Source: an uncultured Prevotella sp. (GTDB lineage Bacteria > Bacteroidota > Bacteroidia > Bacteroidales > Bacteroidaceae). Taken from it: 11,374 nt of DNA. The position numbers and the translations under genes were made by a program. This document shows, piece by piece, positions 1-6,985 of this stretch. The DNA is taken from contig UQJC01000058.1 of assembly GCA_900541335.1 (NCBI GenBank), forward strand, positions 1-11,374. Reading direction: 5' to 3'. Position 1 is the first letter of the stretch. Each line of letters begins with the position of its first letter. Under the pieces are notes generated by a model that did not search any database, was not told where the DNA came from, and saw only the letters and a list, made by a program, of their open reading frames with translations.

Positions 1-196
1 TGCAGAAGTGCAATGCCCTTTCCCAAAGTTGCGGAACCACATTGCAGAAGTGCAATGCCCTTTCCCAAAGTTGCGGAACCACATTGCAGAAGTGCAACGC
101 CGATTTCCAAAGCCGCGGAACCACATTGCAGGAGTGCAACGCCGATTTCCAAAGTCGCGAAACCACATTGCAGCAGTGCAACGCTGATTTCCAAAT
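1..196. repeat. 42-bp tandem repeat array, about 4.7 copies
   Basis: Units begin with TGCAGAAGTGCAA or a close variant at 1, 43, 85, 127 and 169. Units 1 and 2 are identical, units 3 and 4 share a second version of the middle (GCCGATTTCC for GCCCTTTCCC), and unit 5 loses similarity after about 196. Each internal unit junction carries the small dyad TTGCA-GAAG-TGCAA or a variant of it. Because 42 is a multiple of three and no unit contains a stop in two of the frames, two overlapping frames stay open (13-237 and 42-230). One reads as repeats of MPFPKVAEPHCRSA, the other as LQKCNADFQSRGTT. I see no promoter, codon bias or recognisable domain supporting either, so a non-coding minisatellite is preferred. 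The array touches base 1 and may continue upstream, where it could be the tail of a gene. Confidence 0.9.
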
Positions 197-202
197 ATTG
201 CG

Positions 203-282
203 GTCCGATAAAAGTCCAATACAGCAATAAAGTATAGTTCGAACGCTTAATTTTCAGTGTTCGAGTCCTCTTCTTATCGGAC
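203..282. other. Structured 80-bp element bounded by a 9-bp inverted repeat
   Basis: GTCCGATAA at 203-211 is the exact reverse complement of TTATCGGAC at 274-282. Inside are a 7-bp stem with one G-U pair (CGAACGC 240-246 with GTGTTCG 257-263, 10-base loop) and a weak 4-bp stem (219-222 with 232-235). The element starts within a few bases of where the tandem repeat array loses its similarity. The layout fits a small inverted-repeat transposable element, the remnant of an insertion sequence, or a folded RNA. No flanking target duplication is evident. The GTTCGAGTCC segment recalls a tRNA T-arm but does not fold as one. Confidence 0.45.
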
Positions 283-507
283 AGCCATATTTCAGGTATG
301 CAAAGCGGATTCGCACTTTCGCGTCTCTATTTCACAAAGAAGCGAAGCCGTTGAGCGCAGCTCGCGCGATGACACATTCCAACAACCTACACCCCGACAT
401 ATCGACTGACTGCGCCTACATTTCAACCGAGTGGTGACAGATTGACAACTTAAGTACACCGAATCTGCACATTCTGATTCCGCTTGACTGAAAAACAGCG
501 GCTGTGC
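283..507. other. Intergenic stretch with nothing recognisable
   Basis: No open frame of useful length with a recognisable product, no strong hairpin and no repeat shared with the rest of the window was found here. It separates the repeat-rich left edge from the clpC promoter. Confidence 0.6.
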
Positions 508-538
508 TTTTCATTATGCATCATTTACACTACCTTTG
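508..538 (+). promoter_or_regulatory. Candidate Bacteroidota-type promoter for clpC
   Basis: TACCTTTG at 531-538 matches the -7 box TAnnTTTG. TTTT at 508-511 lies 19 bases upstream, where a -33 TTTG is expected, so that box is one base off consensus. Transcription would start near 545, giving a leader of about 225 bases. A 10-bp perfect palindrome TGTGTACACA at 567-576 falls just downstream and could bind a regulator. The assignment rests on sequence matching only. Confidence 0.4.
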
Positions 539-606
539 CGTACTCAAAAAATGAGAAGACAGACCGTGTGTACACATTATATATATAAAAGGACGGCCTG
601 GCAAGC

Positions 607-649
607 CATTCGGTGCGAATGAGCAAGTGGCAAAAGAAAAAAACTTGCT
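607..649 (+). promoter_or_regulatory. Two adjacent hairpins in the clpC leader
   Basis: CATTCG-GTG-CGAATG (607-621) is followed immediately by AGCAAGT (622-628) pairing with ACTTGCT (643-649) across a purine-rich 14-base loop. The two stems abut and could stack. They lie about 120 bases before the clpC start. A role in message stability or temperature response would suit a chaperone gene but is inference. No CIRCE operator (TTAGCACTC-N9-GAGTGCTAA) was seen. Confidence 0.3.
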
Positions 650-768
650 GCAAACTTCGTCCCCTAAATGCTGACTCGACAATCCACGAAAACGAGCAGA
701 GAATTAAGCCAAATTTGGCAAATAAAATTTGTGTGCACCGATTGAGGTAAACTAAAATAGCAACAAAT

Positions 769-3300
769 ATGAACTACGAAATACCTGCGGGAACGGCCCG
801 CTTAATCAAACACGGAGGAAGAATAGCCTTACGCTATCACTTACTCAAAACAACGACCCTCTGCCTTTTGCTGAGTATCCTGGAAGACGGCATGGCTGCG
901 GTTCAGGCACTCAAGCAAATCGGCATCGACACAGAGGCTTTAATCAGACAAATTGAGGAAACGCTCACTCAATCACAAGCTACAGAAGGTGCACCAGCCG
1001 AAACAACTAACGAACAACCGGCTGAAGGCGCGGCCGAAACGCTGCCCGAACTGGACGTAGTCTGTCTGCGTATTGTCAAACTGCTGGTTTTGGAAGACCG
1101 ACTGGCTAACGGCAAACGCGAGGGTGACCTCTTACTTATGCTCGCCATGTTACACGACCGCAACAACGAGGCTAAGACTCTCCTGCAATCACTGGGGGTA
1201 ACCTACGAAAGCCTCATCAACACCCAACGTACGGAACCTATCAAGAGTGACTTCAGCTTCCCTGATGAAGACGATTCGCCCTACCCCAACGACGAGGGAC
1301 CGAAAAGCGAAAAGCCAACTCGACAGAAAGATCAGGCTGCAAAGAGTCACAGCGACACGCCCATCACGGACAACTTTGGTACAGACCTGACCGCCGTGGC
1401 ATTGAAGGGCGGACTGGATCCCGTGGTAGGACGCGAGACGGAAATACAGCGCGTGATTCAGATTATGTGTCGCCGCAAAAAGAATAACCCCATCATCATT
1501 GGTGAACCGGGTGTGGGCAAGAGTGCGATTGTCGAAGGACTGGCTGACCGCATTGCACACCGCCGCGTGCCTCACCTCTTGCTGGGAAAGCGCGTGGTGG
1601 CACTTGACATGGCTTCGGTCGTAGCTGGTACGCAATACCGCGGTCAGTTTGAAGAAAGACTTCGCCGACTCATTCAAGAACTGAAGAGCCATCCGGAGAT
1701 TATTCTCTTCATCGACGAAATCCATACCATTATCGGAGCAGGCTCTGCCCCGGGCAGTCTGGATGCCGCCAACATTTTAAAGCCGGCTTTGGCTCGCGGA
1801 GAAGTACAGTGCATCGGTGCAACGACTACGGGTGAGTTTAAGAAGACCATCGAAAAAGATGGAGCCTTAGACCGCCGTTTCCAAAAGGTCATGCTCGAAC
1901 CGACAACTGCCGAGGAGTCGCTCCTCATCCTGCAAAACATCAAGGGACGCTACGAGGCACACCACAACGTAACCTTTACAGACGATGCACTGAAGGCTTG
2001 TGTTGACCTTACGACCCGCTATGTAACAGACCGTGCCCTCCCCGACAAAGCGATTGACGCGTTGGACGAAGCGGGCGCACGCACCCACTTGGCGGGAACG
2101 GAAACTCCCAAAATGCTGGAAGAAAAAGAGAAGGAAATCGACCAGTTACGCGAAGCAAAAGTGCAGGCGGCTCAGAATCAGAATTATGAGCTGGCCGCTA
2201 ACTTACGCGACCAGGTGCAACAACTTACCATCGAACTGGAGAACCTCACGACGCAATGGCAACACGAACAGAAGGAACACCCCTCGACGGTGGACGAAAA
2301 CGCCGTGGCAGAGGTTGTCTCGATGATGAGTGGCGTACCCGTAACCCGTGTTGCAGCAAAGGAAGGTGAACGACTGAAGGGTATGCGTCAGGCTTTGGCC
2401 AGTCGCGTCATTGCACAAGACAAGGCGGTGGAACGATTGACCCGTGCCATTACGCGTAGCCGCATCGGCTTGAAGGGAACGGATCGTCCCATCGGTACCT
2501 TCCTCTTTGTCGGTCCGACGGGTGTGGGCAAAACGCACTTGGTCAAGTGTCTTGCCGAATGGATGTTTGGTTCGAAGGATGCACTCATCCGCATCGACAT
2601 GAGCGAATACGGAGAGAAGTACAGCGTGAGCCGTCTGCTCGGTGCCCCTCCGGGATACGTGGGCTACGAAGAAGGCGGACAACTGACCGAACGGGTGCGC
2701 CGTCATCCTTATTCGGTCATTCTGCTCGACGAAATCGAAAAGGCGCATCCCGATGTGTTCAATACGCTGTTGCAAGTAATGGACGAAGGCCGACTGACGG
2801 ATGGTAACGGTACGACCGTGGACTTCCGCAATACGATTATCATCCTAACCTCAAACAGCGGTACCCGACAGCTCCGTGAATTCGGACGTGGACTGGGCTT
2901 CGACCGCATCGAAGGCGACATCACGGGCGAGGAAGCGGAACACATTATATTAAAGGTACTCCGCAAACAGTTTGCTCCCGAATTCCTCAACCGCGTGGAC
3001 GACATCATCATGTTCAACCCGCTGACGAAGGAAAATGCCTACGACATTGCCAGACTGGAGTTCAACGACCTGCTTCGCCGTATGCAACTCAACGGCTTCG
3101 AACTGACCCTCAGCGAGGCGGCCCGTCAGCTGGTTGTCGACAAGGGATTCGACGCGCAGTATGGTGCCCGTTCGCTGAAACGCTCCATCCAACACCACAT
3201 TGAGGATCCGCTCTGTGATTTCATCATGGAACATCCCGAGGCACGAAGTTTCACGGCGCAAGTAGTGGACGGTAAGGTGACCATCGAGGCACAAGCTTAA
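769..3300 (+). CDS. clpC: ClpC-type AAA+ ATPase, regulatory subunit of Clp protease
   Basis: A cytosolic hexameric unfoldase that feeds substrates to the ClpP peptidase. The 843-residue protein has a divergent, duplicated Clp N-domain (about 10-150) interrupted by an Ala/Glu/Thr-rich stretch (66-92). An acidic and charged linker follows (152-200). The first ATPase module has Walker A GEPGVGKS 245-252, Walker B ILFIDEIH 312-319 and arginines LDRRF 367-371. A UVR-like coiled segment (about 450-490) comes next. The second module has GPTGVGKT 582-589, LLDEIE 652-657, the GYVG pore loop 629-632 and GARSLKR 799-805. LGF at 709-711 matches the [IVL]GF loop that docks on ClpP. With the UVR segment, this favours ClpC over ClpB. 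The first pore loop reads GTQYRG where family members usually have KYRG. ATG 769 is preferred because the N-domain starts close behind it. Likely monocistronic: promoter upstream, hairpin downstream. No clpP in the window. Confidence 0.93.
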   Translation: MNYEIPAGTARLIKHGGRIALRYHLLKTTTLCLLLSILEDGMAAVQALKQIGIDTEALIRQIEETLTQSQATEGAPAETTNEQPAEGAAETLPELDVVCLRIVKLLVLEDRLANGKREGDLLLMLAMLHDRNNEAKTLLQSLGVTYESLINTQRTEPIKSDFSFPDEDDSPYPNDEGPKSEKPTRQKDQAAKSHSDTPITDNFGTDLTAVALKGGLDPVVGRETEIQRVIQIMCRRKKNNPIIIGEPGVGKSAIVEGLADRIAHRRVPHLLLGKRVVALDMASVVAGTQYRGQFEERLRRLIQELKSHPEIILFIDEIHTIIGAGSAPGSLDAANILKPALARGEVQCIGATTTGEFKKTIEKDGALDRRFQKVMLEPTTAEESLLILQNIKGRYEAHHNVTFTDDALKACVDLTTRYVTDRALPDKAIDALDEAGARTHLAGTETPKMLEEKEKEIDQLREAKVQAAQNQNYELAANLRDQVQQLTIELENLTTQWQHEQKEHPSTVDENAVAEVVSMMSGVPVTRVAAKEGERLKGMRQALASRVIAQDKAVERLTRAITRSRIGLKGTDRPIGTFLFVGPTGVGKTHLVKCLAEWMFGSKDALIRIDMSEYGEKYSVSRLLGAPPGYVGYEEGGQLTERVRRHPYSVILLDEIEKAHPDVFNTLLQVMDEGRLTDGNGTTVDFRNTIIILTSNSGTRQLREFGRGLGFDRIEGDITGEEAEHIILKVLRKQFAPEFLNRVDDIIMFNPLTKENAYDIARLEFNDLLRRMQLNGFELTLSEAARQLVVDKGFDAQYGARSLKRSIQHHIEDPLCDFIMEHPEARSFTAQVVDGKVTIEAQA

Positions 3301-3305
3301 AGTAA

Positions 3306-3337
3306 AACTGGTTGTTCTCAAGTCAGAACAACCAGTT
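3306..3337 (+). terminator. Hairpin after clpC, probable terminator
   Basis: AACTGGTTGTTCT (3306-3318) pairs perfectly with AGAACAACCAGTT (3325-3337) around a 6-base loop, starting 6 bases after the clpC stop. No strong T-run follows (CTATCCATCG), so termination may be partial, or the stem may protect the 3' end. rfbC begins 36 bases further on. Confidence 0.65.
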
Positions 3338-3373
3338 CTATCCATCGAATTCTTTCAACTTCCTATATAATCA

Positions 3374-3925
3374 ATGAATTACATTGCTACTTCCATACCC
3401 GATGTATGGATTCTCGAACCCCGCGTATTTGAAGATGCACGCGGATATTTTATGGAAACTTGGCGCGAAGAGGACTTCAACCGCGCCATGGGACACGAGG
3501 TACACTTTGTACAAGACAACCAGTCAATGTCTTCTCGCGGTGTGCTCCGTGGTTTGCACTACCAGAAGGGAGACGCTTCGCAGGCGAAACTCGTTCGTGT
3601 ATTGCAGGGTGCCGTGGTAGACGTAGCAGTCGACCTCCGTCAAGACTCACCTACTTTCGGCCAGCACGTATTGGTTGAACTTTCTGCCGAAAACAAGCGT
3701 CAGCTCTTTATTCCCCGTGGCTTTGCGCACGGTTTCCAGGTTTTGAGCGAAACGGCTGTGTTCACTTACAAGGTGGACAACCGCTACGCTCCCGAAACGG
3801 AATGTTCCATCCGCTACGACGACCCGACCATCGGCATTCAATGGCCCATCCTCGGCGACGAAGTATTACTTAGCGAAAAGGACCTTAACAAGGCGGTCAG
3901 CTTTGCTGACGCGGAGAAGTTCTAA
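3374..3925 (+). CDS. rfbC: dTDP-4-dehydrorhamnose 3,5-epimerase
   Basis: Converts dTDP-4-keto-6-deoxyglucose to dTDP-4-keto-L-rhamnose, the third step of dTDP-L-rhamnose synthesis for surface polysaccharides, in the cytosol. The 183 residues equal the usual family length and form one cupin-type domain. RGLHYQ (59-64) holds the catalytic His62. GFAHGF (116-121) is the conserved second histidine segment, and the Tyr of FTYK (130-133) aligns with the catalytic tyrosine. SEKD (167-170) supplies the aspartate that forms the His-Asp pair. The ATG at 3374 gives the standard N-terminus without extension. No rfbA, rfbB or rfbD lies in the window, so the gene stands outside the usual rfb cluster and its partners must be elsewhere. 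The clpC hairpin upstream suggests either read-through or its own unseen promoter. Confidence 0.95.
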   Translation: MNYIATSIPDVWILEPRVFEDARGYFMETWREEDFNRAMGHEVHFVQDNQSMSSRGVLRGLHYQKGDASQAKLVRVLQGAVVDVAVDLRQDSPTFGQHVLVELSAENKRQLFIPRGFAHGFQVLSETAVFTYKVDNRYAPETECSIRYDDPTIGIQWPILGDEVLLSEKDLNKAVSFADAEKF

Positions 3926-3928
3926 ACG

Positions 3929-3965
3929 ACCTCTGCACGCTATGCGGGGGGAACTGGTTAGAGGT
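3929..3965 (+). terminator. Weak terminator-like hairpin after rfbC
   Basis: ACCTCT (3929-3934) can pair with AGAGGT (3960-3965) across a 25-base loop, followed by the T-rich CAGGTTTAAGTTTT. The stem is short and the loop large, so this is tentative. A separate small hairpin GGTTAT-CCCT-ATAACC lies at 3991-4006. Confidence 0.25.
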
Positions 3966-4000
3966 ACAGGTTTAAGTTTTCAGATTATGAGGTTATCCCT

Positions 4001-4075
4001 ATAACCCCATAACTCCAGAACCAGCACCTCATAACCACAGCCCCCATAACTACATAACCTCATTCCCTCATAACT
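4001..4075. repeat. Degenerate ATAAC-based microrepeat in the lepA leader
   Basis: ATAAC recurs at 4001, 4009, 4031, 4046, 4054 and 4070, usually preceded by CCC, CTC or similar. Spacings of 8, 22, 15, 8 and 16 suggest a decayed unit of about 7.5-8 bases. The tract ends about 15 bases before the lepA start. A related phrase, CCTCATAACCCCAT (8445-8458), sits 9 bases before the lysA start. Confidence 0.6.
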
Positions 4076-4089
4076 CTCCCTTCCCACAG

Positions 4090-5871
4090 ATGAATCACAT
4101 ACGCAATTTCTGCATTATCGCCCATATTGACCACGGTAAAAGTACCTTGGCTGACCGTCTGCTCGAACGTACCCAAACGATTCAGGTTACGCAAGGACAG
4201 ATGCTCGACGATATGGACCTTGAAAAGGAACGTGGCATCACCATCAAGAGCCATGCAATCCAAATGGATTACACACTCGACGACGAGAAATACCGACTGA
4301 ACCTGATTGACACGCCGGGTCACGTGGACTTCTCCTATGAAGTGTCTCGAAGCATTGCGGCCTGCGAAGGTTGTCTCCTGTTGGTCGACTCGACGCAAGG
4401 TGTACAGGCACAGACGATTTCGAACCTTTACATGGCGATTGAGCACAACCTCGAAATCATTCCCGTGTTGAGCAAATGTGACATGGTCAACTCAATGCCC
4501 GAGGAGGTTGAGGATGAAATCATCGACTTGCTGGGTTGCAAGCGCGAAGACATCATCCGCGCTTCGGGACGTACGGGCGAGGGTGTTGACGACATTCTTC
4601 GTGCCGTCATCGAACGCATTCCGGCTCCCGTGGGCGATGAGAACGCACCGCTTCAGGCCTTGATCTTCGACTCGGTGTTCAATCCCTTCCGAGGTATCAT
4701 TGCGTACTACAAGATTGTCAACGGTTCGATTCACAAGGACCAGGAGGTGCTCTTTGTCAATACCCGCAAACGCTATCATGCAGACGAAGTGGGTGTGCTC
4801 AAGATGAACCTCGCTCCGCGTCAATCCCTTCACTGCGGCGACGTGGGTTACATCGTCAGTGGTATCAAGACAGCCACCGAAGTTAAGGTGGGTGATACGC
4901 TGACCTCAGTCGAAAATCCCTGTGACAAGGCGATTGCGGGTTTTGAGGAAGTGAAGCCGATGGTCTTCGCCGGTATCTACCCCATCGAAACGGAGGACTT
5001 CGAGCAACTGCGTGCCAGCCTCGAAAAACTGCAGCTCAACGATGCTTCGTTGACCTTCCAACCTGAATCGTCGGTAGCCCTTGGCTTTGGTTTCCGCTGT
5101 GGCTTTCTCGGACTGCTTCACATGGAAATCGTACAGGAACGCCTCGACCGTGAGTTTAATATGAATGTCATCACGACTGTGCCTAACGTAAGCTATAACA
5201 TCTACGACAAGCACGGCAACATGATGGAGGTACACAACCCGGCAGGCATGCCCGACCAAACGGAGATTGACCACATTGAGGAACCGTACATCCGCGCTTC
5301 CATCATTACCCGCACGGACTACATCGGCAACATCATGACGCTCTGTCTGGGTAAACGAGGCGAGCTCATCAAACAGGAATACGTGTCGGGCGACCGCGTA
5401 GAACTTTATTACGACATGCCGTTGGCTGAAATCGTGATTGACTTTTACGACAAACTCAAGAGTATTTCGAAGGGATACGCTTCGTTTGACTACCACCCCA
5501 TCGGGTTCCGTCCGTCAAAGCTCGTGAAACTCGACATTCTGCTCAACGGCGAACCAGTCGATGCCCTCTCTACCCTGACGCACGTAGACAACTCGGTGTA
5601 CTTTGGTCGCCGTATGTGCGAAAAACTAAAGGAACTCCTGCCGCGCCAGCAGTTTGACATTGCGATTCAGGCAGCCATCGGTGCGAAGATTATTGCCCGC
5701 GAAACGGTGAAGCAGGTGCGCAAGGACGTGACCGCCAAATGTTACGGTGGTGACATCAGCCGTAAGCGTAAGTTGCTCGAAAAGCAGAAGCGAGGCAAAA
5801 AGCGCATGAAGGAAATCGGTAACGTACAGGTGCCGCAGAAGGCTTTCCTCGCGGTGCTGAAATTAGACTAA
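4090..5871 (+). CDS. lepA: Elongation factor 4 (LepA), ribosomal GTPase
   Basis: A translational GTPase that acts on the ribosome and can back-translocate or remodel stalled complexes. The 593 residues match the family length. G1 is AHIDHGKST (11-19), the switch I segment ERGIT (47-51), and G3 DTPGH (74-78). EF-G-like domains II, III and V follow. The LepA-specific C-terminal domain ends with CYGGDISRKRK (551-561) and NVQVPQKAFLAVL (578-590), which separates it from EF-G. G4, normally NKxD, reads SKCD at 128-131; the Ser codon AGC is one base from AAC (Asn). ATG 4090 gives the family-typical N-terminus (MNHIRNFCIIAHIDHGKST). No clear Shine-Dalgarno sequence precedes it; the leader is instead a low-complexity ATAAC tract. 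Confidence 0.96.
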   Translation: MNHIRNFCIIAHIDHGKSTLADRLLERTQTIQVTQGQMLDDMDLEKERGITIKSHAIQMDYTLDDEKYRLNLIDTPGHVDFSYEVSRSIAACEGCLLLVDSTQGVQAQTISNLYMAIEHNLEIIPVLSKCDMVNSMPEEVEDEIIDLLGCKREDIIRASGRTGEGVDDILRAVIERIPAPVGDENAPLQALIFDSVFNPFRGIIAYYKIVNGSIHKDQEVLFVNTRKRYHADEVGVLKMNLAPRQSLHCGDVGYIVSGIKTATEVKVGDTLTSVENPCDKAIAGFEEVKPMVFAGIYPIETEDFEQLRASLEKLQLNDASLTFQPESSVALGFGFRCGFLGLLHMEIVQERLDREFNMNVITTVPNVSYNIYDKHGNMMEVHNPAGMPDQTEIDHIEEPYIRASIITRTDYIGNIMTLCLGKRGELIKQEYVSGDRVELYYDMPLAEIVIDFYDKLKSISKGYASFDYHPIGFRPSKLVKLDILLNGEPVDALSTLTHVDNSVYFGRRMCEKLKELLPRQQFDIAIQAAIGAKIIARETVKQVRKDVTAKCYGGDISRKRKLLEKQKRGKKRMKEIGNVQVPQKAFLAVLKLD

Positions 5872-5919
5872 AAGGTGAACGGCCCAAGTGCCCAACGCCC
5901 TACGTAGTCAGGCCACACG

Positions 5920-5953
5920 CATATATAGTACCATACATATATAGTATATACTA
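5920..5953. repeat. AT-rich direct repeat and palindrome downstream of lepA
   Basis: CATATATAGTA occurs at 5920-5930 and again at 5936-5946. The second copy runs into the 12-bp perfect palindrome TAGTATATACTA (5942-5953). The cluster lies between lepA and the 22-bp palindrome. It could be a protein-binding site or a decayed mobile-element end; neither can be shown. Confidence 0.5.
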
Positions 5954-5959
5954 AAGAAT

Positions 5960-5995
5960 GGCATACTAACGGGTCGCGGCATGCCGCGACCCTAC
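5960..5995. repeat. Interspersed palindromic repeat, copy 1
   Basis: GGCATACTAAC leads into a 22-bp perfect palindrome (5971-5992; half-site GGGTCGCGGCA) and TAC. The same 36-base block recurs at 9747-9782 with a single difference at base 11 (C here, T there). As RNA it would form a strong GC-rich stem. The position after lepA could make it act as a terminator, but no T-run follows. It resembles a REP-type intergenic element. Confidence 0.85.
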
Positions 5996-6053
5996 ACAGC
6001 CCCCTTCGCTCGCTATTCGTTTGTGTCGTAGAATGGATGTTGCAATTAGCCCC

Positions 6054-6061
6054 TACCTTTG
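6054..6061 (+). promoter_or_regulatory. Candidate -7 box upstream of ftsE
   Basis: TACCTTTG matches the Bacteroidota -7 consensus and is identical to the box proposed for clpC. No TTTG lies at the expected distance upstream; the nearest, at 6020-6023, is about 10 bases too far. If used, transcription would start near 6068, roughly 100 bases before the preferred ftsE start. Confidence 0.3.
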
Positions 6062-6166
6062 GATTCCTCCAAGTTGACGATAGGGCAACCTGATTCTCTC
6101 CTTCTGCTTCGGTGAGTGTCTGTCTTTATGCACTCCCCGATTCTCCCAAATCCAAGTTCTATCATC

Positions 6167-6859
6167 ATGCTCATTCAACTTCAAGACGTAGAGCTGTATC
6201 AAGACGATGAGAAAGTGCTCGAACACGTCAACTTCTGCGTCAACGAAAACGACTTTATCTATATTGTCGGTAAGGTGGGTAGCGGTAAAAGTTCGCTGCT
6301 CAAATCGCTCTACGGCGAACTGCCTCTGGAAAGCGGCGAAGCCGAAGTGCTAGGGTTCAATATGAGCCGCCTGCGCAACCGACATATCCCCCAATTGCGC
6401 CGCCAATTGGGCATCGTCTTCCAGGATTTCCAACTCCTCCACGAACTCACGGTTCGAAACAACCTGGACTTTGTACTCCGCGCTACGGGGTGGAAGAAGA
6501 AACTGCGTCCGGCACGCATTCAGGAGGTATTGGCCTTGGTCGGATTGGAAGACAAGGCCGACAAATACCCGCATGAACTTTCGGGCGGTGAACAACAACG
6601 TGTCTGCATAGCCCGAGCCCTGCTCAACCACCCGAAGGTGATTCTCGCTGACGAACCCATCGGTAACCTCGACCCGGAGACCAGCCGCCACATCATGCAC
6701 ATCCTTCAGGCGGCACGCGAACAGGGTACGGCCATCGTCATGGTGACACACAACCTGCATTTGCTCAATGAATTTCCGGGCATTGTCTATCGCTGTGCCG
6801 ACGGAACGATGAGCGAAGTAACGCAGGAATACCAGGCACCCATTGAAATCAATGCGTAA
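6167..6859 (+). CDS. ftsE: Cell division ABC-type ATPase FtsE
   Basis: The cytoplasmic ATPase that works with membrane protein FtsX at the septum to activate peptidoglycan hydrolases. From ATG 6167 the protein has 230 residues. It shows Walker A GKVGSGKS (35-42), Q-loop VFQDFQLL (84-91), the ABC signature LSGGEQQR (138-145), Walker B VILADEP (158-164) and H-loop histidine 195. The D-loop reads IGNLDP where FtsE-like proteins usually have TGNLDP. The frame is open further up, with ATG 6128 and GTG 6116, but those add only a Pro/Ser-rich tail; MLIQLQDVEL is where FtsE homology normally begins. ftsX is not adjacent. A hairpin separates it from lysC. LolD-like ATPases share the fold; the GKVGSGKS loop and overall similarity favour FtsE. 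Confidence 0.88.
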   Translation: MLIQLQDVELYQDDEKVLEHVNFCVNENDFIYIVGKVGSGKSSLLKSLYGELPLESGEAEVLGFNMSRLRNRHIPQLRRQLGIVFQDFQLLHELTVRNNLDFVLRATGWKKKLRPARIQEVLALVGLEDKADKYPHELSGGEQQRVCIARALLNHPKVILADEPIGNLDPETSRHIMHILQAAREQGTAIVMVTHNLHLLNEFPGIVYRCADGTMSEVTQEYQAPIEINA

Positions 6860-6875
6860 AGATGAGAAGACACCA

Positions 6876-6908
6876 AGCGAATCCCGCCCCAATAACCGGG
6901 CATTCGCT
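6876..6908 (+). terminator. Hairpin between ftsE and lysC
   Basis: AGCGAATCCCG (6876-6886) pairs with CGGG-C-ATTCGCT (6897-6908) with one bulged C at 6901 and a 10-base loop, beginning 16 bases after the ftsE stop. Only scattered T residues follow. It may end the ftsE transcript or reduce read-through into lysC. Confidence 0.55.
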
Positions 6909-6985
6909 CACGTTCCTTCCCGACACGCACTGTTTCTCCCCACATTCCCACTCACATCCAAAAACTTTCAAATAAACAACGCCCT

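Noticed and set aside
1..202. CRISPR array
   Set aside because: The 42-base units are directly contiguous with no unique spacers.
13..237. Small protein-coding gene made of 14-residue repeats
   Set aside because: A second frame is equally open, the substitutions do not clearly favour either frame, and there is no start signal or known domain. Kept only as a repeat array, with an upstream gene tail left possible.
203..287. tRNA-like segment with GTTCGAGTCC and a 3' GCCA
   Set aside because: The T-loop-like TTCGAGT is out of register with the 9-bp outer stem by four bases, its flanking five bases do not pair, and no D-loop GG is present.
3364..3371. TATATAAT as a -10 box for rfbC
   Set aside because: It ends two bases before the start codon, which would leave no leader, and Bacteroidota use a different -7 element.
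6116..6166. Upstream extension of ftsE from GTG 6116 or ATG 6128
   Set aside because: The added residues are Pro/Ser-rich and unlike FtsE, whose homology begins at the ATG at 6167.
6860..6985. Lysine riboswitch before lysC
   Set aside because: The spacer is too short for a lysine riboswitch and shows only one simple hairpin without the conserved core.
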